Below, in pieces: positions 1-11,092 of a DNA stretch of 64,000 bases (its first letter is position 1; every line of letters starts with the position of its first letter). A program made the translations under genes and the position numbers. Under the pieces are notes generated by a model. The model saw nothing but the letters and a program-made list of their open reading frames with translations, was not told the origin of the DNA and ran no database searches. Origin of the DNA: Moringa oleifera. Its lineage: Eukaryota; Streptophyta; Magnoliopsida; Brassicales; Moringaceae. The stretch lies in assembly GCA_021397835.1 (NCBI GenBank), contig JAJFZO010000447.1:434001-498000 (forward strand), read 5' to 3'.

Positions 1-3000
1 AATATAAAAATGTTTTAATTATGATTTACTATACTAATTTTAAATTATAAATTTTCAAATATGTAATTTTAAATTATAAATTTTTAAATATGTAATTTTA
101 AATTATGTTGTTTATATATAAATATTTTTAAATTTAATATTATCAAATCAAGATTAATTTTTTAAGATAAATTTACTAAATTTAACTTCTAAAATAATTT
201 AGATAAAGATTAACAATATTTTTATTTTTTAAAATTTTAAATCTATACAATGTTTAATATTAGTATTTTTAAAATATTATAATATTACACAAAATTAATA
301 TTTACATAAATTGATAGTTTTTAATATTTTAAGATTATAGTTATTGTTACATCTAAATTGTTTTCAATTTAAAATTTTATTATTTAAATATTATATTTGA
401 TTATATGTATCACTAAATTTATTAAAATTTAGTATTAATAATTATTAAAATATATACATAAATTTTGACAAAAAAAATGTGCCTATAAATTTATAATAAC
501 TTGAAAAAAAAATTAAAATTTAACTCATCACATCTGAGACTTTCTTTGAGACTTTCTTTGAGTGAAGTATAGATACACGGATGCTTTAAAGTTGATAAAT
601 GTTATGGGATTTGATATTGCCATTAATTTTGGTTGTAAAATATTTAAATATTATTAAAAATATGTAAATAAAAAGTCAATGTATATATTGATTAAAGTTT
701 TAAAAAGAAAAATATAAGGTAATGTTGAATTAACCAAACAATCGCCATACTTATTGTAATTGGAACACATCAAATCAATCAAAACATCATAGGTAATTAT
801 TTTAATAAATTGATTATATATTAGTTTTAAATTAATTATTATTAAAATATTAAAACAAAAAAATTAATTTGATAAATTAAAAAAATGAATTCATGAATTA
901 ATTTGATATTTTAAAAATTATCATTAAATTAAAACTTTAAAGTTATTAAATTAAATTTTAATAAAAAATTTAACTTTTTGGTGCCTTTTAAAAATATCCA
1001 AAGTTAATGTTTTTAATTTTTTTTTTTGAATTTCTAACAAAAAAACTCCTTCAGTGGCATTCAAAAATTTTTATTATTCATTAAAAAAATATTAAAAAAT
1101 TTAAAAAATTCATCAAATAATGCATGAGACCTATAATTTATCACTTCAAAAATTTTAAAGTAGTACTTAAAATTTGTAGAATAAACCTATAAAAATTATA
1201 AAATAATATATAAAAGAGAAGATCACGAAAAAAGATATAATTAATGTGTAAAATTCTTTTTTTAATCTTTATAGTCATTTAAATATTAAAAATAATTTAA
1301 AAAATGATTGTGAATATTTGTAAGAAAAAAAATGTTTGGACTAAAAGAATCAATTTCCTTTGTTTTTTTTATCAAATGAGGTAAAATCACTTGTTTCTAT
1401 CAAATGAAATAGTCATTAGTTAAAAAATAATAATTTAAAGAAAATGTGAATTTGCATATAGTACTTCTTACATGCGGAGAAGTTTGATAAATTTGGGACT
1501 GAATATTCCCATCTTTCAACTTAGCTGCTAATGGCAACCGAGGTTTCAGTTCAATGTTATCTCATAAAAAATTAAAAATAAATAATAAAATAATATTTTT
1601 GATAATATATATAATCAAAAATCAAAAGTAGATGCAACGAGTGAATCTAAATTTTTTTAATTTTATTAAATTTTTGATCTTTTGAATAAGTTAAAAGGTT
1701 CTTTATGTATAATGATATTTAAAGATTAAAATTATCATTAAATTTAAAATTTGATGAAGTGTTATTAGTTTAAAATTACAATTTTAATATTAAACTTATC
1801 AATAAATGAAAAGTAAAAAATATTGGATCACAAAAAAAGTGAAAATTATTTTGATAAAAATTAATAAACTAATATAAAATTAAATTTATGAACTAAATAA
1901 CATAAAGTAAAAGTCTCATAAAATCTTTATGTTTACCTGAAATAACAAATTAAACCTTAATATTCAATATTATGTCAAAACAAACTTTAATATTTTATAT
2001 ATCCATTGAACGAAACTTTTAATTAACATTTTGCTCACGATATTAATAATTTAAAAAAGTAAAAATGAGTTTTTAAATTCTTTTATCTAACTTAAACAAC
2101 TCTAGAAGTCATGTTTCATTAACACCTCACTCTCAAAGGTATTTTATTTTCAAACATTCAATTCATTTTCCGTTAAAGTAAATTTATCAAAATCTTTTAA
2201 TTTTTAATAAATTTAAACAAATATAGAGTTTTTGTTATATTTGACACCAAACCAAGAATATGCATAAATTTTTTTTTCAATGGATTGCATTCAAGAGGCA
2301 TTAATCTATCATGTAAACTATTAAAATTATCAATAATTTTTTATTTCAAACTCAAAAACACCTTCAAGTAAGAATCATTTGTCAAATCCATTGCGATTAA
2401 CATTGAAACCAGAAAGATATTGAAGTACAACCACTGAAAAAATAATTTTCATAAAAAGAAGAAGAAGAAGAGAAATATTGCAAAATACCAAAGCAAGGGG
2501 AAAAATGTCAAGTATACTAAAAAACTTCATGTTTGTGTGTGTGTGTGTGTTTTTTTTTTTAGTGAATAGTGCATGAAAACTAGAGAAAAGGTGTACAAAA
2601 GGAGGAAACGGGTATAGCAGGTGAAATCGAAAAATTATTTGGTTACCTTTGGGAAAAGAATATGGTCTTAAGGTTTCAGCTTACCTGAGCATGCATTAAA
2701 GAACAAAAATTTACCTTCTTATAAGCAGTGAAGCATCTCTCAATTTTCACTCTAGGGAATTTAATAAATTATAAATTGTGAGTTAATAAAGCAATCAAAA
2801 AGGTTGAAATAAATTATAGAATAATAAATGAGGAGTGATCGAAAGTAATGCAAGTAGAAAGAAAGACCTGCGAAAACACAAGAAGTAAGGAGAGTGATTG
2901 AGAAGATAAAAGAGAGTAAATTGGAGATGTTTTTGGACAACATCAAGCTCTGATTCTTTCTTAAATTAGTATGGAAGGCTCAATTACACTTTATTAAGAG

Positions 3001-3660
3001 ATTTTATAAATCCAACTTCAAATTTTAGTCATATCTCTTTAAATATATTTTTGATTTGCGAAATTGGAGTTCATACTAGATGATGGGGTAAATATAAATA
3101 AGAATATCATTTTGCCCTTAGTATTAATCTTGGTTTTAATTGGTGTTAGAGCTTGGAGTTTGTATTGGCTATTAACATTATTTTAGGTTCTATCATGTTC
3201 TTTTTTAAATATCGAGATTCGATTTGTTATACAAAGTGAACACAAAGATTTTATGATATTTTTATCCAATAACATAATTTTGTACAAATATTATTAAAAT
3301 TGAAAAACAAAAATCTTATAATCTTAAAATTCAGGTCTCTTTGAACAAATATTATCACTAATTGTTCATATAACAACATTTTTAATAAAATTTTTGAAAT
3401 ATTATCATTTAAGATTAATTTTTTTTATAAATATCATTAAATTTAAAATTTAAAATTATGTTGATAAAAATTAATATTAATACATTTTAAAATTTTAGAA
3501 TTATAAAATTATATAATATATATAAAAAACTAATATTCACATTGACGCTATGTAAATGTTAATGTGAACACCTAAACAATATGATAAATGCTTCCACATA
3601 TATACATAAAATAAATTTAATTTTTTATTTGTTAACTTAAAATGAAACAAATTTAAGTTT
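1..3660. other. AT-rich intergenic spacer
   Basis: No convincing gene is visible. The stretch is very AT-rich with many short A/T runs. It contains a short 29-bp tandem repeat near the left edge (listed separately), a (GT)n microsatellite near 2534-2550 followed by a T run, and a direct repeat of a 12-mer at about 537-560. A 61-codon minus-strand frame at 2761-2946 encodes a hydrophobic peptide, but I see no homology, no convincing start context and no partner exons, so I do not call it a gene. Confidence 0.6.
35..106. repeat. 29-bp tandem repeat, about 2.5 copies
   Basis: The unit starts TAATTTTAAATTATAAATTT and is repeated at 35-63, 64-92 and, in part, 93-106. Copies one and two differ at only one position. 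It is an AT-rich minisatellite with no visible function. Confidence 0.8.
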
Positions 3661-3749
3661 TAAGTGACATCGATTTTTTTTCATCAAAAGAAAAAATTTT
3701 CATTAATTACGTAAATCTAAATACAAATGAGCACCTGAGAAAAGAAGAG

Positions 3750-4000
3750 GCTTTTACTAAATTGATGGACTCACATGTGACTTGAAAATCTAGGTAAGAC
3801 ATGGGCCACATTATTAGCTCTTCTATTAACATGCCTAACTGCAAAGGAATTACCATTTAGAATAAAGCTATCTACAATCTTTAATGAGCACTTCAAACTT
3901 AGATTCATCAATAATATTGGAAGTAAGAGCATTGATCACCTCTAATGAGTCGATTTTAAAAATCAGATGCTTAAATTGGTTTTATATAATCAATGATAAG
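3750..4000 (-). pseudogene. LINE C-terminal RNase H relic
   Basis: On the minus strand a reading like 'IDSLEVINALTSNIIDES', then a segment close to 'NRRANNVAHVL', resembles the RNase H domain found at the 3' end of many plant LINEs ('SLEVINAL' and 'RRQANRVAHELA'). Frames shift within the block and no open frame survives. Its position just inside the presumed 3' end fits the LINE layout. Confidence 0.55.
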
Positions 4001-5411
4001 GCTTCAAAAAGTTTAATATTCTGTTTCGCTGGACAACAACATTCCTATAATTAGCTTTGTCTCACAACAAATCATGATGCTCTTGTCATCCCTTACTACG
4101 AAACCCATTCATACTATATTTTGCTCTGTAAGTACATTTGCATCTATATTGTATTTCAAGAAGTTAAATGTAGGACATACCCATTTGGAAATAGCATCTG
4201 ATCTAGATTTTAGCATTATAGCACTACCAATTATTCTTGGTGCCATCTAAGCTAAAAGAAAATTCATCCCCAATTTAACCACCACATCAAGATTACTCAC
4301 TTTTTCTTGCTAAATTTTAGAATTTCTAGCTCTTCATATATGCCATAACATGACACATAATTTGGTTCTAGTTTTTTTAATCTATTGTTTTAAACACCAA
4401 GAAAAATCAATCACCCAAAAAAAAAAAAAAAAGACATACTTGTAGAATCACAAATCAATCCAATCACTCTCCAAGACCTTTTGCATTAGGGCATAAGATC
4501 AAAACATGCCATAAACTTTCTTATTTTATAGCATAAAATGGACATTCATCCTATATAGCTATTTTCTTTTTCAACGAGCCTTCATCTAATAGTAATTAAA
4601 ATTTTGCATACTCTCTAGATGAAATTCTTGATCTTAAGAGTACCTACATTTACCAAATTTCATTCCAACAGGCTAGAATTAATTCAATGTTTTTATTTGT
4701 CATTGCAATCTTATATGCAGACTTGATCGAATATTGACCATCTTTTGTAAAATGCCAAATAAATTTATCCCTCAATCTAGAGTTTATGACTATAATTTTA
4801 GATATCTTCTAAACATCCCTTTCATAAAGTAATTCATTAAGTAGATCAATATCTCATTCACAAGAATCAGGCAGCCAGAGTTCCTTTACTGCAATGTATT
4901 CTAAGTTAGTCAAAAGAGTATACTAGACTTTGAAATTATGATCATTCTTAAGCCAAAAGTCCTTTCAAACCAATACACTATTTCTTTTCCTAATTCTCCA
5001 ACAACCTTCAACCTCTATCACTTTGTGAGAACACCAAATGCTGTTTTGTATATAACTTAGATTTGAACCCGAATAAGCTTTAATAAAATTCTCATGGGGA
5101 TTATATTTAGCTTCAAAAAGCCTACTGACTTGTTTCTCAATCCTTGTGAACAAATCCTAAACTTACTTTCCTAACAAAGTTAAGTCAAAGGTTTGTAATT
5201 TTCTAAATCCCATTCTTTCAACATCATGCCTCAAACACATTTTCTGCCAACTTTGCCAATGGAGACTTTTTGTTCCACTTTGTTAGATCCCTGTAAAAAA
5301 AAAAAAAAATAGCATACACTGAGGTTTCTCACACAATAAAATAGAAATTAGCAAGGCACTCATACAGTATGTAGGTATAACTTGGCTAACTGATTTGATT
5401 AATATTTCCTT

Positions 5412-5786
5412 TTAAGCTCTCAATAATAATTTGTTCTTAAATCCTTGCAATCTCCTTCGTATGCATTTTTTTGGAAAACTAAAATTGCTTCTTTTATTCT
5501 TTCCAATTAAAAAAGGAAGTCCTAGATATTTACTAGTATCTAGAGCAAATGAGACACCCAAGCAGCCAAAAATCAGGCTTTTTTCCTTATCCATCACATT
5601 GGCACTGAAAAAAATACAAGACTTTTGAAAATGAATCATTTGGCCCAAAGCTTCCTCGTATGGAGGTAAGATCCTCCTCATAGAGCTACACTCATTCATA
5701 TTAACTTTGAAATAAAAAAAGCTATCATTTGTAAATAGTAAATGAGTAACTTTTAAGGCACCCTTACATATCCTACAATTATGCAA
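5412..5786 (-). pseudogene. LINE reverse transcriptase relic
   Basis: A 124-codon open stretch reads as the middle of a plant non-LTR reverse transcriptase. 'APKVTHLLFADDSF'-type sequence appears here as 'ALKVTHLLFTNDSF', followed by a 'KYLGLPFLIGKNKRSNFSF' block typical of the region after the catalytic motif. The usual F-A-D-D active site has become F-T-N-D, losing one of the two catalytic aspartates. The flanks continue as RT but with stops and frameshifts. It is a fragment of the LINE spanning 3670-8345. Confidence 0.8.
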
Positions 5787-7794
5787 CTCTCTATTATTAA
5801 TATTAAATCTAATTTAGATAATTATTTAGCACAAAAAACAAAAAGATAAGTAATAATGGATCATCTTTTCTTATACCCCTATTAGGAGTTCTAGGCGATC
5901 AACTTCTGCACCATTCACAAGAACATTGTACTTGACTGTAGTCAAACTTAACATTATCATATTCACCCATCTTCTGTCAAGGCCCAATTCTAGCATCACA
6001 TCCCTCAAAAACTCCCATAAAGCTCTGTCATATACCTTGTTCATATCCCTTTAAGTGTCACCTCCCCAGCTTTTTCTTTACACTTCCTTTTCGTGTCATG
6101 GATAACCTCAAAAGCAACTTAAACATTATCCATAATAGACTTACTAGGAGTAAAAGCAAACTATTCTTCTAAAATCAATTTAGATATAAAGCTTTTAAGT
6201 TTATTAGGTGTTATAACTGATACTGCATAAAGATATTAGCTAAAGTTCTTTATTGACTTAGAATACTCACATTTAGGAATCTGTAAAATTAAAATATTAT
6301 TAAGCCTCTAAAAAATCTTACCATTTTTCATCCATTTAACAGCAAACAAAAAAAGATTATAATCCAACAAATTTTAAAACCTTTGATAAAATTAGCATTG
6401 AGCCTATTTGGCCTTAAAAATTTATCAAGATGGTATGCTTGATAGCTCTCTTAGGTTTATCCATTGTGAAATCTTCAAGAAGTCTCTTGTTATTTTCAAA
6501 AGTGATTTTTTGCCCCATTAAGCAACCACTTTTTCTCTACAAACCTATTATCCAGTAGCTATAAACAGCTTAAAAAAAATATTGCTTAACCACTCTTTGT
6601 AAATCTTCCTCATTTTTCCACTATGCTCTTTCCTTATCAACAAGAAATTGAATAATATCAAAGTTCCTTTTGGTAGAAGCTACTCTAAGGAAATATTTAA
6701 TGTTATAGTCGTCATTTATCAGCTTTTAATATTTTTTGTTGTTAGAGTAAAGTATTAGATAATTATTTTTTTTTTGCTTGAATTAACCTAACTCTTTGGT
6801 CCTGACTACCAATTAATAAGCCAGCCTTTTTCATTCTTTAATTCTCCTTTCAAAACTATTAATTTTTTCTGTTTTTAACTCTCTATCAGCATAATAGTCT
6901 ATAATCCTTTCTCAAACTCCCTACCTTCCTCTGCAGCTCCAAGCATTTTCAACAACACTAATAAACTCAACCTTTTGAAGCTAACAACTCTCAAATTTAA
7001 ATTTAGCTTTCATTCAGCTTTTTTTTTCATGTTTGTGCCTGCAATATTATAGAATAATGATTTAAGTAAACAATCATTTGATTATGAGTCTAGCATTAAG
7101 ATATATACATTTCTAGGATTATTACACCAATGTTTTATCAAGTCTCTTTGCCACCCAATGTTCAGTCCCCTTTCCCTTCTTCATCAAATCCAAATAATGG
7201 AAGGCCTATCAATTTACATTCCTCCATAACATTATAAAACCTTCTCATAATCCACTGAAGTCTAGAAACTCCACCATTTTTCTCACTATGGTGAAAAATC
7301 TCTCATACAAATCTATGGCATATCAAAAATTATACAATCTTCTAATCAACTCCCAAGCCTCCTTCTTTTTTCCTTTTTTTGGGAAACCATTAAATTGCTT
7401 AACTTCTATGGCGATCTAATATCATCTTCAACTAGCATGTCCACATGATTTTAAGAGTACTTAATCAATAAATATACCTCTTGCTTCCACTAAAAAATCA
7501 CAATTCCTTTACCTCAACCTTCCCTACTCACTAAAAAGCATTCTTCAAACCTTAACTTTTTTTTTTTTTTAAACAAAATCAACCCTACTACTGCTAACCT
7601 AGGTTTTCGTCATAACTATTATTTATAGTTGCTCCGTCTCACTATTGTCAATCCTCTTATAGAATCTGTTTGAATGTCCCAATCTCCCACATAAAAAATA
7701 GAAAGTGTGCAATCTTTCTTATTTAAATTTCACAACATATCTCTTATCTCTTTGTTTGCAAATCCACATCCATCTTCGTAAAGGTTAATTTACA

Positions 7795-8345
7795 TCAATC
7801 TTCTCTCACCTCCAGATTATTTACATTATATTTTATAAAATTTTCAAGAAATTCAGTAAGTTGTCTACCCACATTAATCATCATGAATCCTAAAAAAAAA
7901 AAAAAAAAAATCATGAACTTGCACCCAAACTCAACATGATTTAATTCCATCTGGCTTGGGATCTCGCCCTTCTTCAACCAATGAGTTACCAAGGTATGGT
8001 TATCAAATGATCATGGATCACCATCAATGACTCTTTATAAAATAATGATATGAAAAAATTGAAATAAATATAACTATGAGGATAAATCTTGGATAGAGAC
8101 TCATTTTCTTAGCCTCGAGATGCTTGCTAAAGTGTTCATCATAGCAGTAAATTTGATCACGCTCTCCGTGATGAATCTTCTAGCAAGACAAAGATATAAA
8201 AATTTAGTAACCATAGTAAAACTATTTTCTTAGCAGTAGAATGTCTTCCTTCTCTTCTACAATCCTTATTCAAGCCAATTGATCCTTGATATTTCCTTTC
8301 AAAATAAAAAAAATTATCCACCATCAACGATCGCTGAACTCTCAT
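7795..8345 (-). pseudogene. LINE ORF1 relic (DUF4283 / gag-like domain)
   Basis: The minus-strand translation carries pieces matching the usual plant LINE ORF1 order: a segment like 'MNTLAS', one like 'DGDPWSFDNHTLVTHWLKKG', then 'EIPSQMELNHVEF' and 'NVGRQLTEFLENFIKYN'. These correspond to the DUF4283 domain that precedes a CCHC knuckle in plant LINE nucleic-acid-binding proteins. In-frame stops, a long T/A homopolymer near 7895-7910 and frame changes show that it is dead. Assignment rests on family resemblance recognised by eye. Confidence 0.6.
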
Positions 8346-9975
8346 GCAAAAAGACGAAACATCACTCTCACTAGGAGAGAGTTCTTTTTATTGGCATGAT
8401 GTTAAACAATAATGAATAAGTGATATTGATTTTGAACTCAATGTTATTAATTTTGTAATGTTTAAGATAAAAATCAAAATTAAATATATTTTATAGAATT
8501 ATTATCAAATTAAAATTTAAAAGTAAATTATATATAAACTTAAATTCCACATCAACACCACATGACATTGATGTGGATGTTTTAAAAAAGCTCAAAATAT
8601 TTATGCTATTATGTATCTATATTAAATATGTAATGTTTGATGACCCCTTTTTTTTTTCCTCATATTTACGCCAACATTTGTTTTTTTTTTTCTTTTCACT
8701 TGTATAACTTAATTTTTCTCTAAATAAATGACAGTGTACTTTCACTAGATTTTAAATTCAAATGAAATTTGGTAATAATGTTTGAACTTTGAGTTCTTGA
8801 AAGGTGACATAGACAACACCTCAGTCTTACTAATCCCAAAAAGGCAATTTCTACTTTCTAGCTCATGCTCACCGTCACCATTCCACTCAGAATAAAAAAT
8901 TTCTAATATTAATCAACCCAACTGACATCAAACGATAGAGCAACGAACAGTAGATAAGGATCACCGTGATACGGTGGTGCTCGCTGCTCCTGATTATCTC
9001 TCAGAGGCGTCATTTTGGCACCTTACTGAGATCCCAGATCTGGATCCTAAGAAGAAGCCACTAGGCACCAGCCGGATCGTCCGGCTTGTAATGCTCAATT
9101 GCAAACAGTCAATTGCAGGAAGTCAAAATCTTAGTCGTGATTTCACGAGACTCAGTGGGCCGCATTGTAGTGGGACCCTCCAGAGCTCTGTCGGCCATCA
9201 AATTTCAATCACGTTACTCATATTTATTTCAATTTTCAAAACTCTAATAGTAATTATTATAGAGTTTTCGTGTAAAGTCGGCATACGATGTGATGGAGGC
9301 ACATGCCGCATCTCATCGCGTGGGGTCTCCCTCATCGTAATATTCTCTCTCCCTGCACCGACATTCGCCGAGTACACTCATCTTCAAAATTATCAAAGAG
9401 AATCACGGCCATTAGCCACCTAATGATAAATTAAAACATTTTAAAACCGCGTAATCATTAAAATCATGTGTGGTGTGGGCATTGATAATTACTATCGGTG
9501 AAAGCTCCAGTATTGGGTTGATGCTTTAAGTATACTCCATGATTGGGTCAACACTCTTGTTTAGCAAAATCGATATAAGCTTCAATCTCAAGCTTCAATT
9601 AAATTTGATCATGAAACCAAAAGGAAAAGGGCAAAGCAGTCATTCCAGCGTAGATCTGCGCTCGGGAAACCCAACAAAACAACGGCCGTGCTCGCGATAA
9701 TTTGTTACCCTGGAATGCCGAAAGTGACCTTGATTCGCGATTTCATGGCATCTTGTCTTTTCACCAACTGAATTCACGGCTTTCCTGTGGCCATCTTTCT
9801 CTCCCTCTCTCGCTCTCTCTCACTCGTCCGGTGCTGTGTTTTACAGAAGGCCCCTTCCGCTCCCCTGATTTCTTTCCCTTAAATCTCTCGCTCGCATAAA
9901 TTCTAGGCATGTGGTCTCAATAGAAAGCAGTCTCTTTATTAAAATCAATTCAACCCCGGCAGCTAAAAATCCTCT
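8346..9975. other. Intergenic / upstream region of the PMT gene
   Basis: AT-rich to about 8800, then clearly more GC-rich and CT-rich towards the PMT transcription start. A 149-codon plus-strand frame at 8974-9423 starts only at a GTG, has no ATG start, shows no recognisable domain and is probably chance openness in GC-richer DNA. A CT-rich tract lies at about 9791-9832. I see nothing else that supports a gene. Confidence 0.5.
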
Positions 9976-9977
9976 GC

Positions 9978-9998
9978 TGTATATATATATATATAATT
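9978..9998 (+). promoter_or_regulatory. Candidate TATA region of the PMT gene
   Basis: A run of alternating T and A at about 9980-9995 lies just upstream of pyrimidine-rich sequence and a candidate 5' UTR exon, with a CT-rich tract about 150 bases further upstream. The spacing fits a plant core promoter. The run could equally be a simple (TA)n microsatellite; no transcript evidence is available. Confidence 0.4.
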
Positions 9999-10014
9999 TT
10001 TCCGTCCCCTCCTT

Positions 10015-11092
10015 CCCCTTCTCTCTTTCCAGGAAGTGGTCTTTTCTTTCTCTGTCTGGAAATCTAAGAAAATGAACTCGTAGCGCGGAGCTGTTACCAT
10101 TCTCCTTAGATCTGCTTCCGTTCTTTTCAACAATAAGGTGCACGGCCGTTCTTTCTCTTTCCATGTATTTGCTAGTGCTTATACGTGTTTTTTACTTTGG
10201 GCTTGCAAGCAAAAAAAATGGTGCTCTACTTCTTTATTGCTCGAGAATAGCCTATAAAATGCTGTTTTTATGGAGATTGTAATGCAGATCTAATGTGGTA
10301 CAATGTAAACTTTTTGTTTTTGTTTATAGATGTAGATGCTTCACTGTTGCTGTCATAATTTATGTTGTTGCCTTCTTCTTTAAGGACGAGAAGTTCATTT
10401 CATGATTGAGATTTATATGCAACCGGACATGCAGCTTTGTGTTTGTCTCATCTTTTCTTGGTTCGTACTGCGGGTTTTTTTTGTACCATTTGCTAGTGTT
10501 GCTAGCGGATCTCAGAGCAAACTCTTTGTTATCTAGACAGCAAGCTAATTTTATAAGTTCTGATCTGTGTAGATCTGAGTGCTCGAGCTGTGCTTGTGCG
10601 ATGTACGATTGCTTACTGTAAATGATGATGTGTTTTTACACTGTATCACAGCCTGATTCTTTTTTTTCTCAATTTTGATGTTGGCATTTTTGTTGTCATT
10701 TTCACGTTCATTTTTCAATATACGAACTTGTCCTGTCTAACTGTTCTGGCACTTTATTTCATATCAAATAGATTGATTTATTAACCCTTACTATCTGCAT
10801 TCATTTATGAGCGAGAAACTAGTAAGCTGTTTGGTGGTTGTGATCTTGATTCATTATGAATGTCAAATTGCTATTGGTTTCTTAATCATTTCATAGATTA
10901 AATATATCATGAAATGATGTCTGATGGCTTTGCTTAATATAAGTGTACCAGATAGATGCTTGTGATCTATAGTTTTTCCATCCCAACTTGTCAACTTTGG
11001 TTCTGGTTTGCTTTTATTTTGGAACTTGTCTGATTCTTAAGTTTCCTTCTGAGGTGCAGGAAATAACTGACATTATTGAGACAGCATTAATC
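10015..11092 (+). other. PMT 5' UTR with probable leader intron
   Basis: A candidate non-coding exon ends at 10137 (AATAAG before GTGCAC). A second part resumes at 11060 after the acceptor GAGGTGCAG, and 33 bases later comes the ATG. The 922-base interval between them is T-rich, as plant introns are. The inferred intron explains why the coding frame upstream of 11093 opens in intron sequence and does not resemble the protein family. The transcription start itself is a guess. Confidence 0.5.

Larger units (their letters stand above)
3670..8345 (-). mobile_element. Decayed plant LINE (non-LTR retrotransposon), L1/RTE-like with RNase H
   Basis: Read on the minus strand, fragments of a plant LINE follow in the expected order but in shifting frames with many stops. 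An ORF1/gag-like DUF4283 region lies at about 7795-8345, an endonuclease-like stretch near 7100-7400, the reverse transcriptase near 5412-5786, a downstream zf-RVT-like stretch at 4965-5153, and a ribonuclease H tail at about 3750-4000. The T run at 3676-3683 on the plus strand may be the remains of the 3' poly(A). Order and spacing fit one insertion about 4.7 kb long. Every domain is disrupted, so it cannot move itself. Ends are approximate and no target-site duplication was secured. Confidence 0.8.

Noticed and set aside
2761..2946. Small hydrophobic protein frame on the minus strand
   Set aside because: A 61-residue hydrophobic peptide in AT-rich DNA with no homology, splice partners or convincing start; openness by chance is likely.
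8974..9423. 149-codon open frame upstream of the PMT gene
   Set aside because: It starts at GTG, not ATG, has no family resemblance, and lies in GC-richer promoter DNA where open frames arise by chance.
10988..11092. N-terminal extension of the PMT frame (35 codons before MALGKY)
   Set aside because: It covers a good intron acceptor (GAGGTGCAG at 11051-11059) and does not resemble the family; the conserved N-terminus starts at 11093.
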